Part shown: positions 1 to 10,700 of the stretch, one piece after another
How the letters are laid out: each line of letters starts with the position of its first letter
Numbering within the stretch: position 1 is the stretch's first letter
NCBI GenBank assembly: GCA_001179505.1
Contig: CDMY01000531.1
Span: forward strand, 231,399-295,398
Source: Vitrella brassicaformis
Taxonomy: Eukaryota > Sar > Vitrellaceae
Direction of reading: 5' to 3'
Length of the DNA stretch: 64,000 bases
Translations under genes and position numbers: made by a program
Notes under the pieces: model-generated
Database searches by the model: none
What the model was told of the DNA's origin: nothing
Seen by the model: only the letters and a program-made list of their open reading frames with translations

Positions 1-211
1 CACGCAATTAACAGAGGCACGCACACACACAGCGGCTTGTTGGTTGTTGCATCCATTCCACGTGCAGTCGGTGGCCTTACCGATAGAGTGTTTTATCGAG
101 TCGCGAATCTATACAGACCCCATTTGTACCGCTTGGCGCCCGACCACCACTGGAGGCACGCCCGCATGGTGCTCTGCACACAGACATGCAGCACCACGGC
201 ACACGCATCTA
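1..211 (-). repeat. Partial duplicate of the last cyclin exon and its intron
   Basis: This stretch is a near-identical copy of 3735-3940. It carries the same intron sequence and the same short terminal exon, read on the minus strand, which encodes a C-terminal cyclin helix ending YKWGLYRF and a stop. No upstream cyclin exons are visible next to it in this window. It is either a stray exon duplicate or the end of a gene lying mostly outside the window. The remainder up to about 570 shows nothing I can support. Confidence 0.6.
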
Positions 212-571
212 TCAATGGAGCACTCATCGCGTGTGCCGCTGATCAGACGCTGCAATCATCCAAGGTCACGGACGCCAGATGCGATGAATCAAGCGGCAGA
301 TGGGTCAGATATCCATCATCCAGCCATGCTCCGCCTTTGCAACAGAGCCGACCGCCTGTCCACACACAGGCTGAAAATGAAATCAGGGGGGCGGCAATTA
401 TGACCAATGGGGATGTGTTCATTTAGGAAATCGCAGAGTCAGACAGAAAGCATACAACAAATGCACTGACACTGTACACGCAGGCCTGTCTTTCATCAGG
501 CACCCACCCACTACACTCGTATCAACAACAAGTACACCACAGTCGAAAAAAGAACCTCCCACCCCCATCTA

Positions 572-3346
572 TCAAACTTTCGTCTCAGGTGATTCTTCCC
601 CTGTCTCCGTGCTCGGTGCGCGGTGGTGTTTCGGCTTGTTGATTTCGGCGAAGTTGAACATTGTCTCGTAGGTGGGCGACTTGGGTAGCGTATCCATGAG
701 CCTGCGCACATATAGACACACACGCGCACACACACAGAGAGAGAGAGAAGGGGCGAAAGTATGTATCCTTCTCGGCCGGCAAGTGTTGGATGTGTTTGCT
801 CACTTCGCGTAGTACGGTCCTCCTCGATTGAACGCTCTGATGATCTTGTGAAGGCGCACGTGGTTGGCCATGCGCTCCACCTGCACACACACACACCACA
901 AGACCAGACCAACGGGTTCGCCTGTCTGTCTGTGTTTGGCTCGAGATGTCCCTCCCCGACACACCGCGGCACTGAACGCGCTCTCGTCCAGGATTTCGCC
1001 GTCCTCCTTGAGGTACTGACTCAGCCGATACAGCTGTGCCTGCACACGCAATCAACAGACACACGCACATGTCCCCAGCTGCCTGCCTCTTGGATGCGTG
1101 TGTACGTTGCTCAGCTGAGAGGGGGCAAACATCCAGTCGGGCCAGGTGCTTCTGCCTCGGTACAGCCTCATCAGGCCTATGACGACCTGGTGAAAAGAAA
1201 GCGGCCCTCTCCTCCTTGTCCATCTTCATATCTTGGCTCCGACGGCAACACAAGCGTATCAGCCCTATCACGCCGCCCATATTTTGCAGATGATGGCCTC
1301 TTTTTGGAGGAGGAGATCTCTCAGTCCAAGCTCGCAGCAAAGCTCGCGGAGCATTCACTGACTCAGGATCGTCGATTGCGCCGCAATTTGATGATGGAGG
1401 AGCTGCAGAAGCGAGTCGAGCAGCTCGAGGGTCAGCTTGCTGACCTTACTCTTCCAGATGGCGCGACCAGCAGTGCCGGTACGCCCTCCTCACTGAGGCC
1501 GCTCAGCTCTCCCAGGCCATCGGTCTACATCACACCCCAAAGACACACACAGACACACCGTCCAACCACGCCCGCATGGTGGCGCCTGCACATAGGGATG
1601 CATAGCGTGTCAACCTTACCGATATGTGGGGTGTTCAGGGAGAAAAGAAAGAGAAGGGGCCCCACTTCAAGCGTTCTGTCGTTGACCACCGGCGCAAGCA
1701 CGACAGCATGGTGGCCTGCATAGATACAGGGGACATCCGGAGTACATGGTGCCGTCTGCCTCTCTGGCTGATAGATATACGCACCGGGATGTTGTTCCGC
1801 TGGCCGATGGCCATCAGCGGTCTGGCCATGCCCTCTGCGCATGCAGCCACGTCGCCCTCACTGAGGCCGTCTGCCTCTGCAATGCATCCGGCGGAAGGCC
1901 GGCTACACACAGGATACACCGTACACACACACCGTCCTCTCCCGCTCGCCCCATCACTCACCGGCGGAAGGCCGGCTACACACAGGATACACCGTACACA
2001 CACACCGTCCTCTCCCGCCCGCCCCATCACTCACCCAACCATCGAAACAGTCCCCACTGGAATCGCTCCCCGCTCGACCATCGGGCGAGGCAGGCCTTCA
2101 TGGTGGGCTGCACACACGTGCACATCGCACACAGACAGACAGACACACAGACAGACAGATGCATCCATGTGCCATGCATGGTGCTGCCTGTTCGGCTGGC
2201 GTGTGTACGGGGATGAGGTCTCGCTGGCCGATGGCCATCAGCAGTCTGGCCATGCCCTTGACACACTGAACAACGTCCTCCTCGCTCAATCGGCTCGCCT
2301 CTCCCAAAGCGTCGGTCTACATTACACCCCACAGACATCGCGAGTGCATGGTGTATATACGCACCGCGATGTGGTTTCGCTGGCCGATGGCCAGCAGCAC
2401 TTTTCCGATGTCTTCCGTGCATTCGAACACTTCGTCCTCGTTCAGGCCGCTGGCCTCTGCCAATCCCTCATTCTACATCCACACCACACAAGACGACACA
2501 CACACATCCATCCATGTCTCGCACCCATCCAGCCCAGTCCAGTCGCGTTTGTTGTAGTCATAGTCATCGGCGTCGATCGTGTAGTGGGCGAGAATGAGCG
2601 ACACGTACGCCACCTGATCGGTCGATTGCACGCACTCAGGTACATGGGGGTGGTTGAGAGTGAGCTGTCGATCGAACTGACCAGCGAGAGGTGCGGCTGG
2701 TCCGTGCCGGGCAGGTACTCGTCGCCTGAATTGATTACAAAGAGAGAGGAGAGAGAAAGGGGCAGCTGTATGGTGTGTCCATGTCGCTTCCCCTCTCTCT
2801 CTCTCCGTGTGTGTGAACTCACTGAGGTAGGTGAACTGGTCCATGATGTCCGTCGCCAGGCAGAGGTACTTGTCGTCGAGGCGCATGACGTTGGCGGCGT
2901 CAAATAACCTCTCGACAGCCATGCCGCGAGTGCCGGCGTTCCACCACTCCGAGCGACTCGACACATACTCGCGCGGCAGCACAAACGCCTAAGGGCACAC
3001 GTCACACCACATCACACAGCAGCACAGTTCAGTTGGTTGTGTGTGTTGATGCGCCGGGTGCTATGGCCGTAGGTCAGTGAATGGGATGTCCGTACCTTGA
3101 CTTGGGGTATGCAGATTTCCTCGCCGCCCTTCTCGGCAGCCGCCATCTCTTCGTCCAGGGCACGTGGCGCCACCATCTGCTGCTGGGCGGGCTCAGGCGG
3201 CAGAGCAGAAAGCGATTGTGCGAAAGCGATTCTGTCTGGGACTGTCCGTGCGAAAGCGATTCTCGACGATCCGAGCTCGTTTTTTGAGGTTGGGTTTTGG
3301 CGGATTTTGGTAGTGAGAGAGGACGTAGACGAGCTTGGCAGACACA
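572..3346 (-). CDS. Degenerate cyclin-like protein (multi-exon, 5' end uncertain)
   Basis: The 5' exons copy those of the neighbouring tandem cyclin gene. One at about 3090-3195 ends EEICIPQVK. The exon at about 2822-2991 holds a cyclin-box first helix pair (TRGMAVERLFDAANVMR, then LATDIMDQFTYL), followed by short exons DEYLPGTDQPHL and VAYVSLILAHY. The second half of the N-terminal cyclin fold is missing. The next recognisable exons are 1092-1183 (IGLMRLYRGRSTWPDWM), 978-1050 (AQLYRLSQYLKEDGE), about 805-887 (RLHKIIRAFNRGGPYY) and 572-701 (LMDTLPKSPTYETMFNF, then a stop), which read like a cyclin C-terminal fold. Between them lie the repeated exon copies of 1490-2475. The start near 3346 is a guess. 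It may be one gene with alternative 3' ends, or a gene broken by duplications. Confidence 0.5.
1268..1500 (+). other. Plus-strand coiled-coil ORF fragment inside the cyclin locus
   Basis: On the plus strand, opposite to the cyclin exons, an open frame encodes a charged heptad-rich segment (EEEISQSKLAAKLAEHS, then LMMEELQKRVEQLEGQLADL) typical of a coiled coil. It sits in what would be an intron of the minus-strand gene. No start codon, splice partners or homologue could be recognised. It could be an inserted gene fragment, an antisense exon, or chance. Confidence 0.3.
1490..2475 (-). repeat. Tandem copies of two C-terminal cyclin exons
   Basis: A two-exon unit recurs on the minus strand. The first exon has the pattern GLSEEDV..C..GMARLLMAIGQR. 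The second has the pattern TM.ACL.RWS..ER..WGL. followed by a stop. First-exon copies lie at about 2361-2463, 2207-2310, 1785-1900 and, more degenerate, about 1470-1525. Second-exon copies ending in stops lie at about 2027-2103 and 1635-1707. The intact pair is at 3985-4092 and 3823-3912 in the neighbouring gene. Splice signals flank several copies, so they could act as alternative terminal exons. Confidence 0.6.
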
Positions 3347-3822
3347 TAATGTAGGGGAACACCAGCGGCTGACCAATGGAAATGGATGCGACCAGTTGAC
3401 AGCGATGTGTCACATGATGTGTGCGGCGTCTACATCACAGCACATCCGTTGTGCGCTGAATGCCGTCAAGGGTGTGGGTGTGGCTGGGTGGGGTGGGGTG
3501 GGTCGTGGTTTTATCTCTGCGAGTGGATAGCTGGATAACTGACGAATGGATCTTCTAGGCCTAGACTCTTCTCATGCATGATGTGAAGAAGATGTGGCAT
3601 GCATACGGATGGCTGGTCAGCCAAGCATGGAATGTGAGTATCAACGTCAGCAAGACCCCTCTCAGTCAGCTGTGGCCACCGTCGCCCTGCTGCAGACGGA
3701 ACGAATCAACACAGACCAGACACCCGCGACAGGCCGGCAGACACACACACACACACACACAGCGGCTTGTTGGTTGTTGCATCCATTCCACGTGCAGTCG
3801 GTGGCCTTACCGACAGAGTGTT

Positions 3823-6800
3823 CTATCCAGTCGTGAACCTGTACAGACCCCATTTGTACCGCTCGGCGCCCGACCACCGCTGGAGGCACGCCCGCATGGT
3901 GCTCTGCACACAGACATGCAGCACCACGGTACACGCATCAGCCCGTTGGTGCTGCCCTGCTGTCTGTCTGGCTGATATACGTACGGGGATGTCCTGTCGC
4001 TGCCCGATGGCCAGCAGGAGCCTGCCCATCCCCTTGGCGCACGGAGCGAGGTCCTCCTCACTCAGGCCACTCGCCTGCGCCAGTCCGTCGGCCTACATAC
4101 ACACCACATTACAGCCACAAGGACACACGAACGCAGATTAGGGTTATGTCTGTGTGTGTGTCATGTAATGTGTTGTGGCTTACGAATGCGGCCTCGCCGG
4201 CATTCGGCTGCCCGGGGCGGACCATCCACGTCTGCCGTGTCTGCAAGACGGCAGCTGCCTGCATCCAGGTGGGTGGGGGATGGGTGAATCCATGGATTGA
4301 TGGATTGATGGATGTATTTCTGAGTGTGCTCGTGTGAGTGCGTACGGCGAGGGTCTTGGGTGTGTACTTGGCCATGTCGAAGTCCGTCAGCGCCAACTCC
4401 TGCACACCACACAGACCACACACAGGTCGGTGAATGCGTGTTGTGTCTCCCTCGTGTGTCCGACTCACCAGCAGGAAGTCGACGAATGCACGGTGCTTCG
4501 AGCCGCCCGAAATCCCGCCAGCCGCCGCGAAACGGTCAGCAAAGTCGGCAGCCGTCCGATCTGCCGCCAGCCACACTGCCGTCAGCTTGCTCGCCACCAC
4601 GCTGCACACACACATATCACATCAAGATACACACGATGGTGTGTGCCTATGATCGGTTCGCCTCGTTTATGACTCGATCATGGCCTTTTCGATGGCGATG
4701 ATGTCCTCTTCGAGGTAGATACGGGAGCGGAACGCAGACACGGGCTCCTCGTTGAGGGCGGCTGTGAGGTCGCTGAGGGGCATCTGGTGGCTGGAGGCCA
4801 TGTAGAGGCACGTGTACCCGACCTGCACACACACACCACCACGCAACACACATGAGGGAGAGGGAGGCGTGAATATGTGTGTGTGTGTGTGTGTGTGTGC
4901 GCGTACGGCCAGCAGACTGAAACGGGGGATACCCGAGTTGGCGAACTCCGTGTTGGCTGCACGCCAGAAGACAATCAAGAACACCAACGCACACAATATG
5001 AATGCCGCTCTCTCTGTGTGTCGGTTTTGTCTGTGTGTGTGTACCCGTGTATAGGTAGCAGTCCTTGAGGGTCACCGCCAAGTTGAGCGTCCTTGTGTGG
5101 ATGCCAAACTTGTCCGAGGCGGCCATCATGCGGTCCACCACGTGGCCGCGGATGTCGGTCTTGAACTCGTCCGAACATGACCCTGGGTAGTCGGCCGGCA
5201 CACACAGACCCTGCCACACATCGAAGACATACACATCACGGTCAGATTGCATATGTGGGTGTGTGGGTGTGTGTTGTGCGTACGTCAGAGGGCGTCCTGG
5301 GCGGTGTGGATTTCTTGATCTCGCCGTAGAGTCTGTCACTGAGGTTGTAGCGCTCATCTGTCCGCCAACGCTCGACGAAACTCGCCTGCAGATTCCATCC
5401 CATCAAACCACACATGGCCCAGGTGAGTGTTGTTGAGTGGCCCTACACACATGTGTCGTGTTTGTGTGTGACTGCTCACTCACCATGGCGCGGTTTTCGG
5501 CTCGGTTGAGCTGCTTGAGGGTCTGCCACAGGTCCTGGACAGCCGGCATGATGTCGGTGTACGTCAGGCCGCTGACGCGCTCCAGCTCGGGCGGCTGTGG
5601 GTGAGTGACAGGTCACACAGATAACACACATATGTCACCCCTTCTGTTTGTGCGTGTGTGTGTGTGTGGTGCTGGCTGCACACGTACATAGTCCTCTTCC
5701 TCAGGCAGGTCCAGGCAGAGGCTGCGCGCCCCCCACACACAGGCGGCCTGGAAGGAACAGACCAACATACACACGACACCAGACGTGACACACGGGCTGG
5801 GCACTTCATTCCTTTGTGTCTGTCTGCGTACTGTGAGCATCTTGGGCCCGTATTTCGCGAGGTCGAACTCAGTCAACGCCAACTCCTGCACACCACACCA
5901 CACCCCACCATAGCCACACATGGATGTGTGCGTGAGTGTGTCTGGGTGGGTGTGACCTCACCGCTAGGAACTTGGCAAACATGTGCGGCTCGGTGCCGCT
6001 CGGCAGCTGGGCGGCCATGGCGTAACGCGCCACCAGGTCGGCGGCGGTCTCGCACTCAAAACCAGATCCAACAACGCTGCAAGAAACACCACACCACACC
6101 ACACACACAGACGCATACCGACACACATACAATGACAGACAGGGCATCTCTCTCCCCCTCTCTCTGTGTGTGGGTGGGAGGGGTGGGACGTGCAGGTGTA
6201 CCTTTTGACTTTCTTCTCGATGTCTACGAGCGCCTGGAGGTCATACGACTTGTTCTTGGGCATGTCGTTCATGAGTTCCACGATCTTCTGGCCGAACTCC
6301 CAAGACGCGCCGCCCTTGACCTGCTGCTGCGCGATCCAGATGCACGTGTAGCCCACCTGACACACATGACGATGAACACAAAAAGGTGGAGGTGTTGTAT
6401 GGCCGAGTGGGTGTGGGTGTCTGTTTGCGTGTACGGGTGAGATGCTGATGCGCTTCATGCCGGGGCAGTACTTGGAAACTGACACAGATGCACGAAGCAC
6501 CCACACACAGAGAGTCTGTCGTCCGCTCTGTGTGTGTGTGTGTGTGTGGTGCTATGCGGGCTCACATACCTAGGTATGAGAACTGGTCCGTGAGGTTGGC
6601 CGCGAGGTAGAGCACTCTGTAGTGCAGGTTGAGCTCCTCGGCGGCCTCGAACAGTCTGTCCACCATCATGCCCCGCGCCCCCTGCTTCCAGTCCGCAGAG
6701 CAGTTGGCGACATAGTGACCCGGCAACACCAACTCCTGCACACAGGCAAGACAGAAGACACACGCGCACACAGGCGAGGTGTTCACAGCCCTCATGAGCT

Positions 6801-7213
6801 CCGATCCCCTGTTTTGCATGCGTACCTTGATCTGCACGTCCACCGCCTTTGGCTCCATCACCATGATAGCTTGCTCATCCCTCTCGCCGTCCTGCTCGCC
6901 ATCCTTCTCGCTCAGGCGGCCCTTCCGGCAGGTTTTCTTGGCCTTCGGCAGAAGCTCGGGTGGCATGTATAGCAGGTCCTGACGCACACAGGGAAATGGT
7001 CGGATGGATGGTTGGATGGATGGATGGGTCTGGCACGTCATGCATCCCTCCCACATGGCTGCTTACGCGTTTGCCTAACATCCCAGAGGCCATCACGATG
7101 GTGGCGAGGGACGCCACAGGGGGCCTGTCCTCTATGTGCACGGAGCTGTACGGGAAGCTCAGACTGATGCCGTCGGGAGCGGACTTGTAGTACGTGTCGT
7201 CAAGAGGACACCT
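3823..7213 (-). CDS. Protein with two tandem cyclin folds
   Basis: About 18 short exons read through in phase to a stop at 3823. The first unit has the cyclin box WKQGARGMMVDRLFEAAEEL and LYLAANLTDQFSYL (about 6571-6736), then KYCPGMKRISISP, VGYTCIWIAQQ (6201-6357), TAADLVARYAM (5962-6076), ELALTEFDLAKYGPK and a C-terminal helix LERVSGLTYTDIMP. The exon at 5284-5386 links directly into a second, more divergent unit: IRGHVVDRMMAASDKFG, SGIPRFSLLA, VGYTCLYMASS, RTAADFADRFA, ELALTDFDMAKYTPK, GLSEEDLAPCAKGMG. Cyclins normally bind and activate cyclin-dependent kinases; which kinase cannot be told. The exon at about 4670-4806 needs a weak donor (GTCATA) to skip an in-frame stop. The first exon (7066 to about 7213) has no clear ATG, so the 5' end is open. 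Confidence 0.7.
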
Positions 7214-7735
7214 CTACGGGGCAGTGATTGACACTGGGAACTATTTCCTCCACGGAGAGAACAGAAATGTGGAGGAAAGGTGTGGATTTCGATCGCTGAG
7301 GGCGGCGTTTCAAGGGGCCCTTCCCGGATCTCTGTTTCTGGCGGTCGTTCGGGTACAGGAGTCAGGTTTCGTCAGGTTTGCACTGGTCCAAACAAGATCC
7401 CAGCACAAAATCAGAAGTTCCCGGAGGGTCTGGCAAGTTATCGCCTCGAGGACAATTTTGCTCGAGGACGTGCTGAATCTCTGGTCATCGGCACTGCAGA
7501 TCTCGGACTGTTGCCCTTTGCCTTCTTGTTGTCGTCAATGGAGAAGGTCCGGCCTCTGTTTCCTCCCTTCTTGCCTCATATCGGTCTCATTCGACCTCTA
7601 GGGTAAGGGTAAGGGTAAGGGTGAAGGGTTCGGGGAACGGAAGCTCGCCAATGATCTCCGTTTGCTTCCGCGGCGAACACACCCCTGTCCTGGCAAACTC
7701 ACCCACCACACCTTTTTGCATTAACCATCGTCAGC
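7214..7735. other. Intergenic region between cyclin gene and IQCH-like gene
   Basis: No convincing coding exon was found on either strand; the open frames here start with non-ATG codons and resemble nothing. The region must hold the IQCH-like gene promoter and possibly the missing 5' exon of the cyclin gene. It contains the short telomere-like repeat at 7601-7622. Confidence 0.5.
7601..7622 (+). repeat. Short telomere-like GGGTAA tandem repeat
   Basis: GGGTAA occurs three times in tandem, followed by a degenerate unit (GGGTGAAGGG). It is an interstitial tract of about 22 bp. The unit is related to, but not identical with, the TTTAGGG or TTAGGG telomere types. Confidence 0.6.
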
Positions 7736-10700
7736 ATGGCCCAGCTGGAGGAGCTTGGCAAGCTGGTGGTTGATCTGAGGAGGGACCTGCAGGCCATCCA
7801 GGAGAACCTCCAGGCCATGCCCACCAGCCCCTCGTCGAGCGAAAAGAGAGCAGGGGCCACGCATGCCGTCACCGCGCAGTACCATTTGCTGCAGGCGACG
7901 CTGGAGAGAGGTTGGTGGGGGAGAGGGAGACGGGGCGCTTGTTCTTGAGTGTTTTGTTTGTTCGTTGTGTCCACGAATGGTTTCTTATTGTGTTGTGTGG
8001 GTTTGCAGCTGATGCGTCTCTGAAGCAGCGCGCTGAAAAGATACTTCAGCTTGTGGTCAACAGGTGAGAATCTGATGCAATCATCCATAATGATGATTGC
8101 ATCCACGTCTGTGTGTCTTTCTTCTGTTGTCGCAGGGGCAATCACGAGGTCTTCTATCCGCCAATCCCCGACCCCGTCGCACACCCCCGGCCACGACCAT
8201 TTCCCCCGGCAGCTGCAGCCCCCCACCCCGCCCTCCTCCAGTTCGCTGCAGCAGCGTCGCCTCTGGAAGTCTTCCCCTTCCCCTCTGTGCAGGAGAGCCA
8301 CGCGGCTCTCAGCACCTTTAGCGACATTGAATCGTTGCCGCCTCATTTGAGAATTGGTCAGCACGAGTATCCTTGACGGATCGACCGCTGTGCAGAGATC
8401 TGCTCGCTTCGTGTGTGGTGTGCAGCTCCGCTGATGCATCTGAAGGACACTCGGCTGACCACGCTGCCAGGGAGACACCCACCGCCCCCACCACAGGGGC
8501 AGCTGCCAGCCACTGGGCGACCATCCAAGCTGAAACAGACCAAGCCGAAACGGTTCCTGCCGAAGACCAACAAGCTGGACCCTCTCGCAGACCCGCCGTC
8601 ACTCACGGTGCGGTGAGAAAAAACGAAGCCGACCGCATACGTGTTCAAGCGTTTCGTGTTGTCTTTCAGGAGAACGATCTCCAGTGCGGTCTCCTGGATT
8701 TGGCCGTCCGCGGCTTCCTCCCTCACAGCGCCGATGTGACCCCTGCAATGGAAAGGGGCCGCCCAGTCATCCACACCAAACAGGCCACCCTCCACCCGCC
8801 AGACGACAAACGAGAGGAGAGGTACGAGCCCGCACCCCCACTACCGGCGCTCAACCTCCGTCTGGACCCTACTCCTGCGTGGCACGCGCCGGCGAGGCCG
8901 AGAGACGACACGGGCGAGGGCACCAGGGTAACACTGGCCTTGCCCGCCCCTCCTCAGGCTGCGCAGGAGGTGCCGAGCACGCATCGGCTGCCGCCGACCT
9001 TCTTCACGTCGCTGCCTGAGCCGGCAACACCCGAGCCTGGCGAGATGGAGGAGAGGGAGGAAGAGAGGGCGGCGCCGGCAGCTGTGGCTGCTCCGGTGAG
9101 ACAGCTGCCGGCTCCACATGCAGCAGCAGCCGAGGAGGGGCTACGCGCTTTGGCAGAGATCGAGATCGTCATCAGGTGGGGAGAGGGAGACGGATTGGAG
9201 GAGACATGTGGTTGACGGAGGGTATCTATCTATCTCGCGCCTTTTGTGGTCAGGAATGGCCACGTGCAGCCTTCAGTCGAGTACCAGCTGTTCAAGAAGC
9301 ACCACCACCGACACTGGGGCGCCATCACACAGTACCTGCAGCGGCTGGAGACCATGTTCTCTGCAAAAGAAGCACTGGTCAGCTGCATGCTTGGCTCTGA
9401 ATGCACCATTCCCTCAGTAGAAATGTTCAGTGCTGCCTGTGGGTGGATGGCTCAGGTGTGCAAGGTCCACGGCGGCCGTCTGGCCAGCCTCGCCTCTGAC
9501 GAGTGTCAGGTGGCATCCGACCTCCAGCTCATGGGATGTGTGGTCGCATTCGAAGCCACACCTGACGCAGCAGGGGTGAATAACCCACAAACCAATGCCA
9601 CCACGTCCACCCTTTTCTTTCTTTCTTAGGAGGGTGGCCCAGCGTCGTCTCTGCGTCGCATCCGGCTGCAGACACGCGGGCATCGGGCGGCCATTTCTGC
9701 GGGCGGGAAGTCCTCGCTGGCGGGCGCCATGCATGGCACCGCCACAACCATCATCGGGTCGTGGTGGAAGATGCGCAAGGAGAGGAGGAAGTTTATCCAG
9801 CACAAGAAGAGGATCAAGTGCGAAGCAGAGAGATGCGGGGAACGGGTAGATACGAGCCGTGTTTGTTTTCTTGTTGTTGTCAGAGCGACCAACTTCATCC
9901 GTGAGCAGTGGGGCTTGTACCTCGCGGTCAAGCGCACCAGGAAGACCGTCTTTGCCATGATGCAGGAAAGGCAGGTACACACACACACACACACAGAAAG
10001 ACACACAGGCACTGCACACTGGTCGGTGTTCAAACACCCGCCCCCTCACCTGTCAGCGTGAGTACAAGCGGCTGCTGTATGAGTTTGGTGGCGACTGGCC
10101 ATCAAAGAAGTCTGGGAGGCGGCTGGAGGTGCACGTGCCGTCTGTCGCTGTGCCAGACAGCAGGAAGGAGACCTCTCAGTACTGGTGGGAGAGGCAGAAT
10201 GCGCAGCTTGGTAACGCACACCTAGACAGGGAGAGAGAGAGAAGGAGAGCCATTGATGCATCATCACCACCAGGTCGGCTCTTTCGCGTGTGGGATCCCT
10301 CCATCGATGTGGTGTACGTGACCTGCGAGCACCCGCCCTCTGAGCTGCTCGAGTACTTCTACAAGATCATGACGCTCAGGGGGATCGACAATCCACAAGG
10401 CAAAATACAGGTCGGCGATCGCGATCGCCTGTCTTGTCCTATCATTCATCTGTCCATTGCCCGTTCTGTCTGTCTGTGTGTCAGATAGTGGTGGCAGAGG
10501 AGGCGGCCAACCTGCCCCGCGTCTCCCTCACAACCGCACTCCTCTGCTCGCCCAAGGCCATCAGGCGCATCAGGACGATCGCCAAGGGCCGCTTCGGCTA
10601 CATAGTCCCGGGCCATGTCAGCCCTCTGGAGGTGCAGCTGTCGTCGGCATTGGGGCTGCCTCTGTTTGGCCCGCCGCCCACCAAGGTAGCGTCGCTGTCG

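Noticed and set aside
761-1723. Long plus-strand open frame in the cyclin region
   Set aside because: It starts with sequence that is antisense to conserved cyclin exons and runs through CA-rich intron sequence. Only the coiled-coil part at 1268-1500 has coding character.
8373-9215. Single long open frame in the IQCH-like gene
   Set aside because: It reads through the intron at 8608-8669 in a different frame; the phase-consistent exon pair 8426-8607 and 8670-9175 explains it better.
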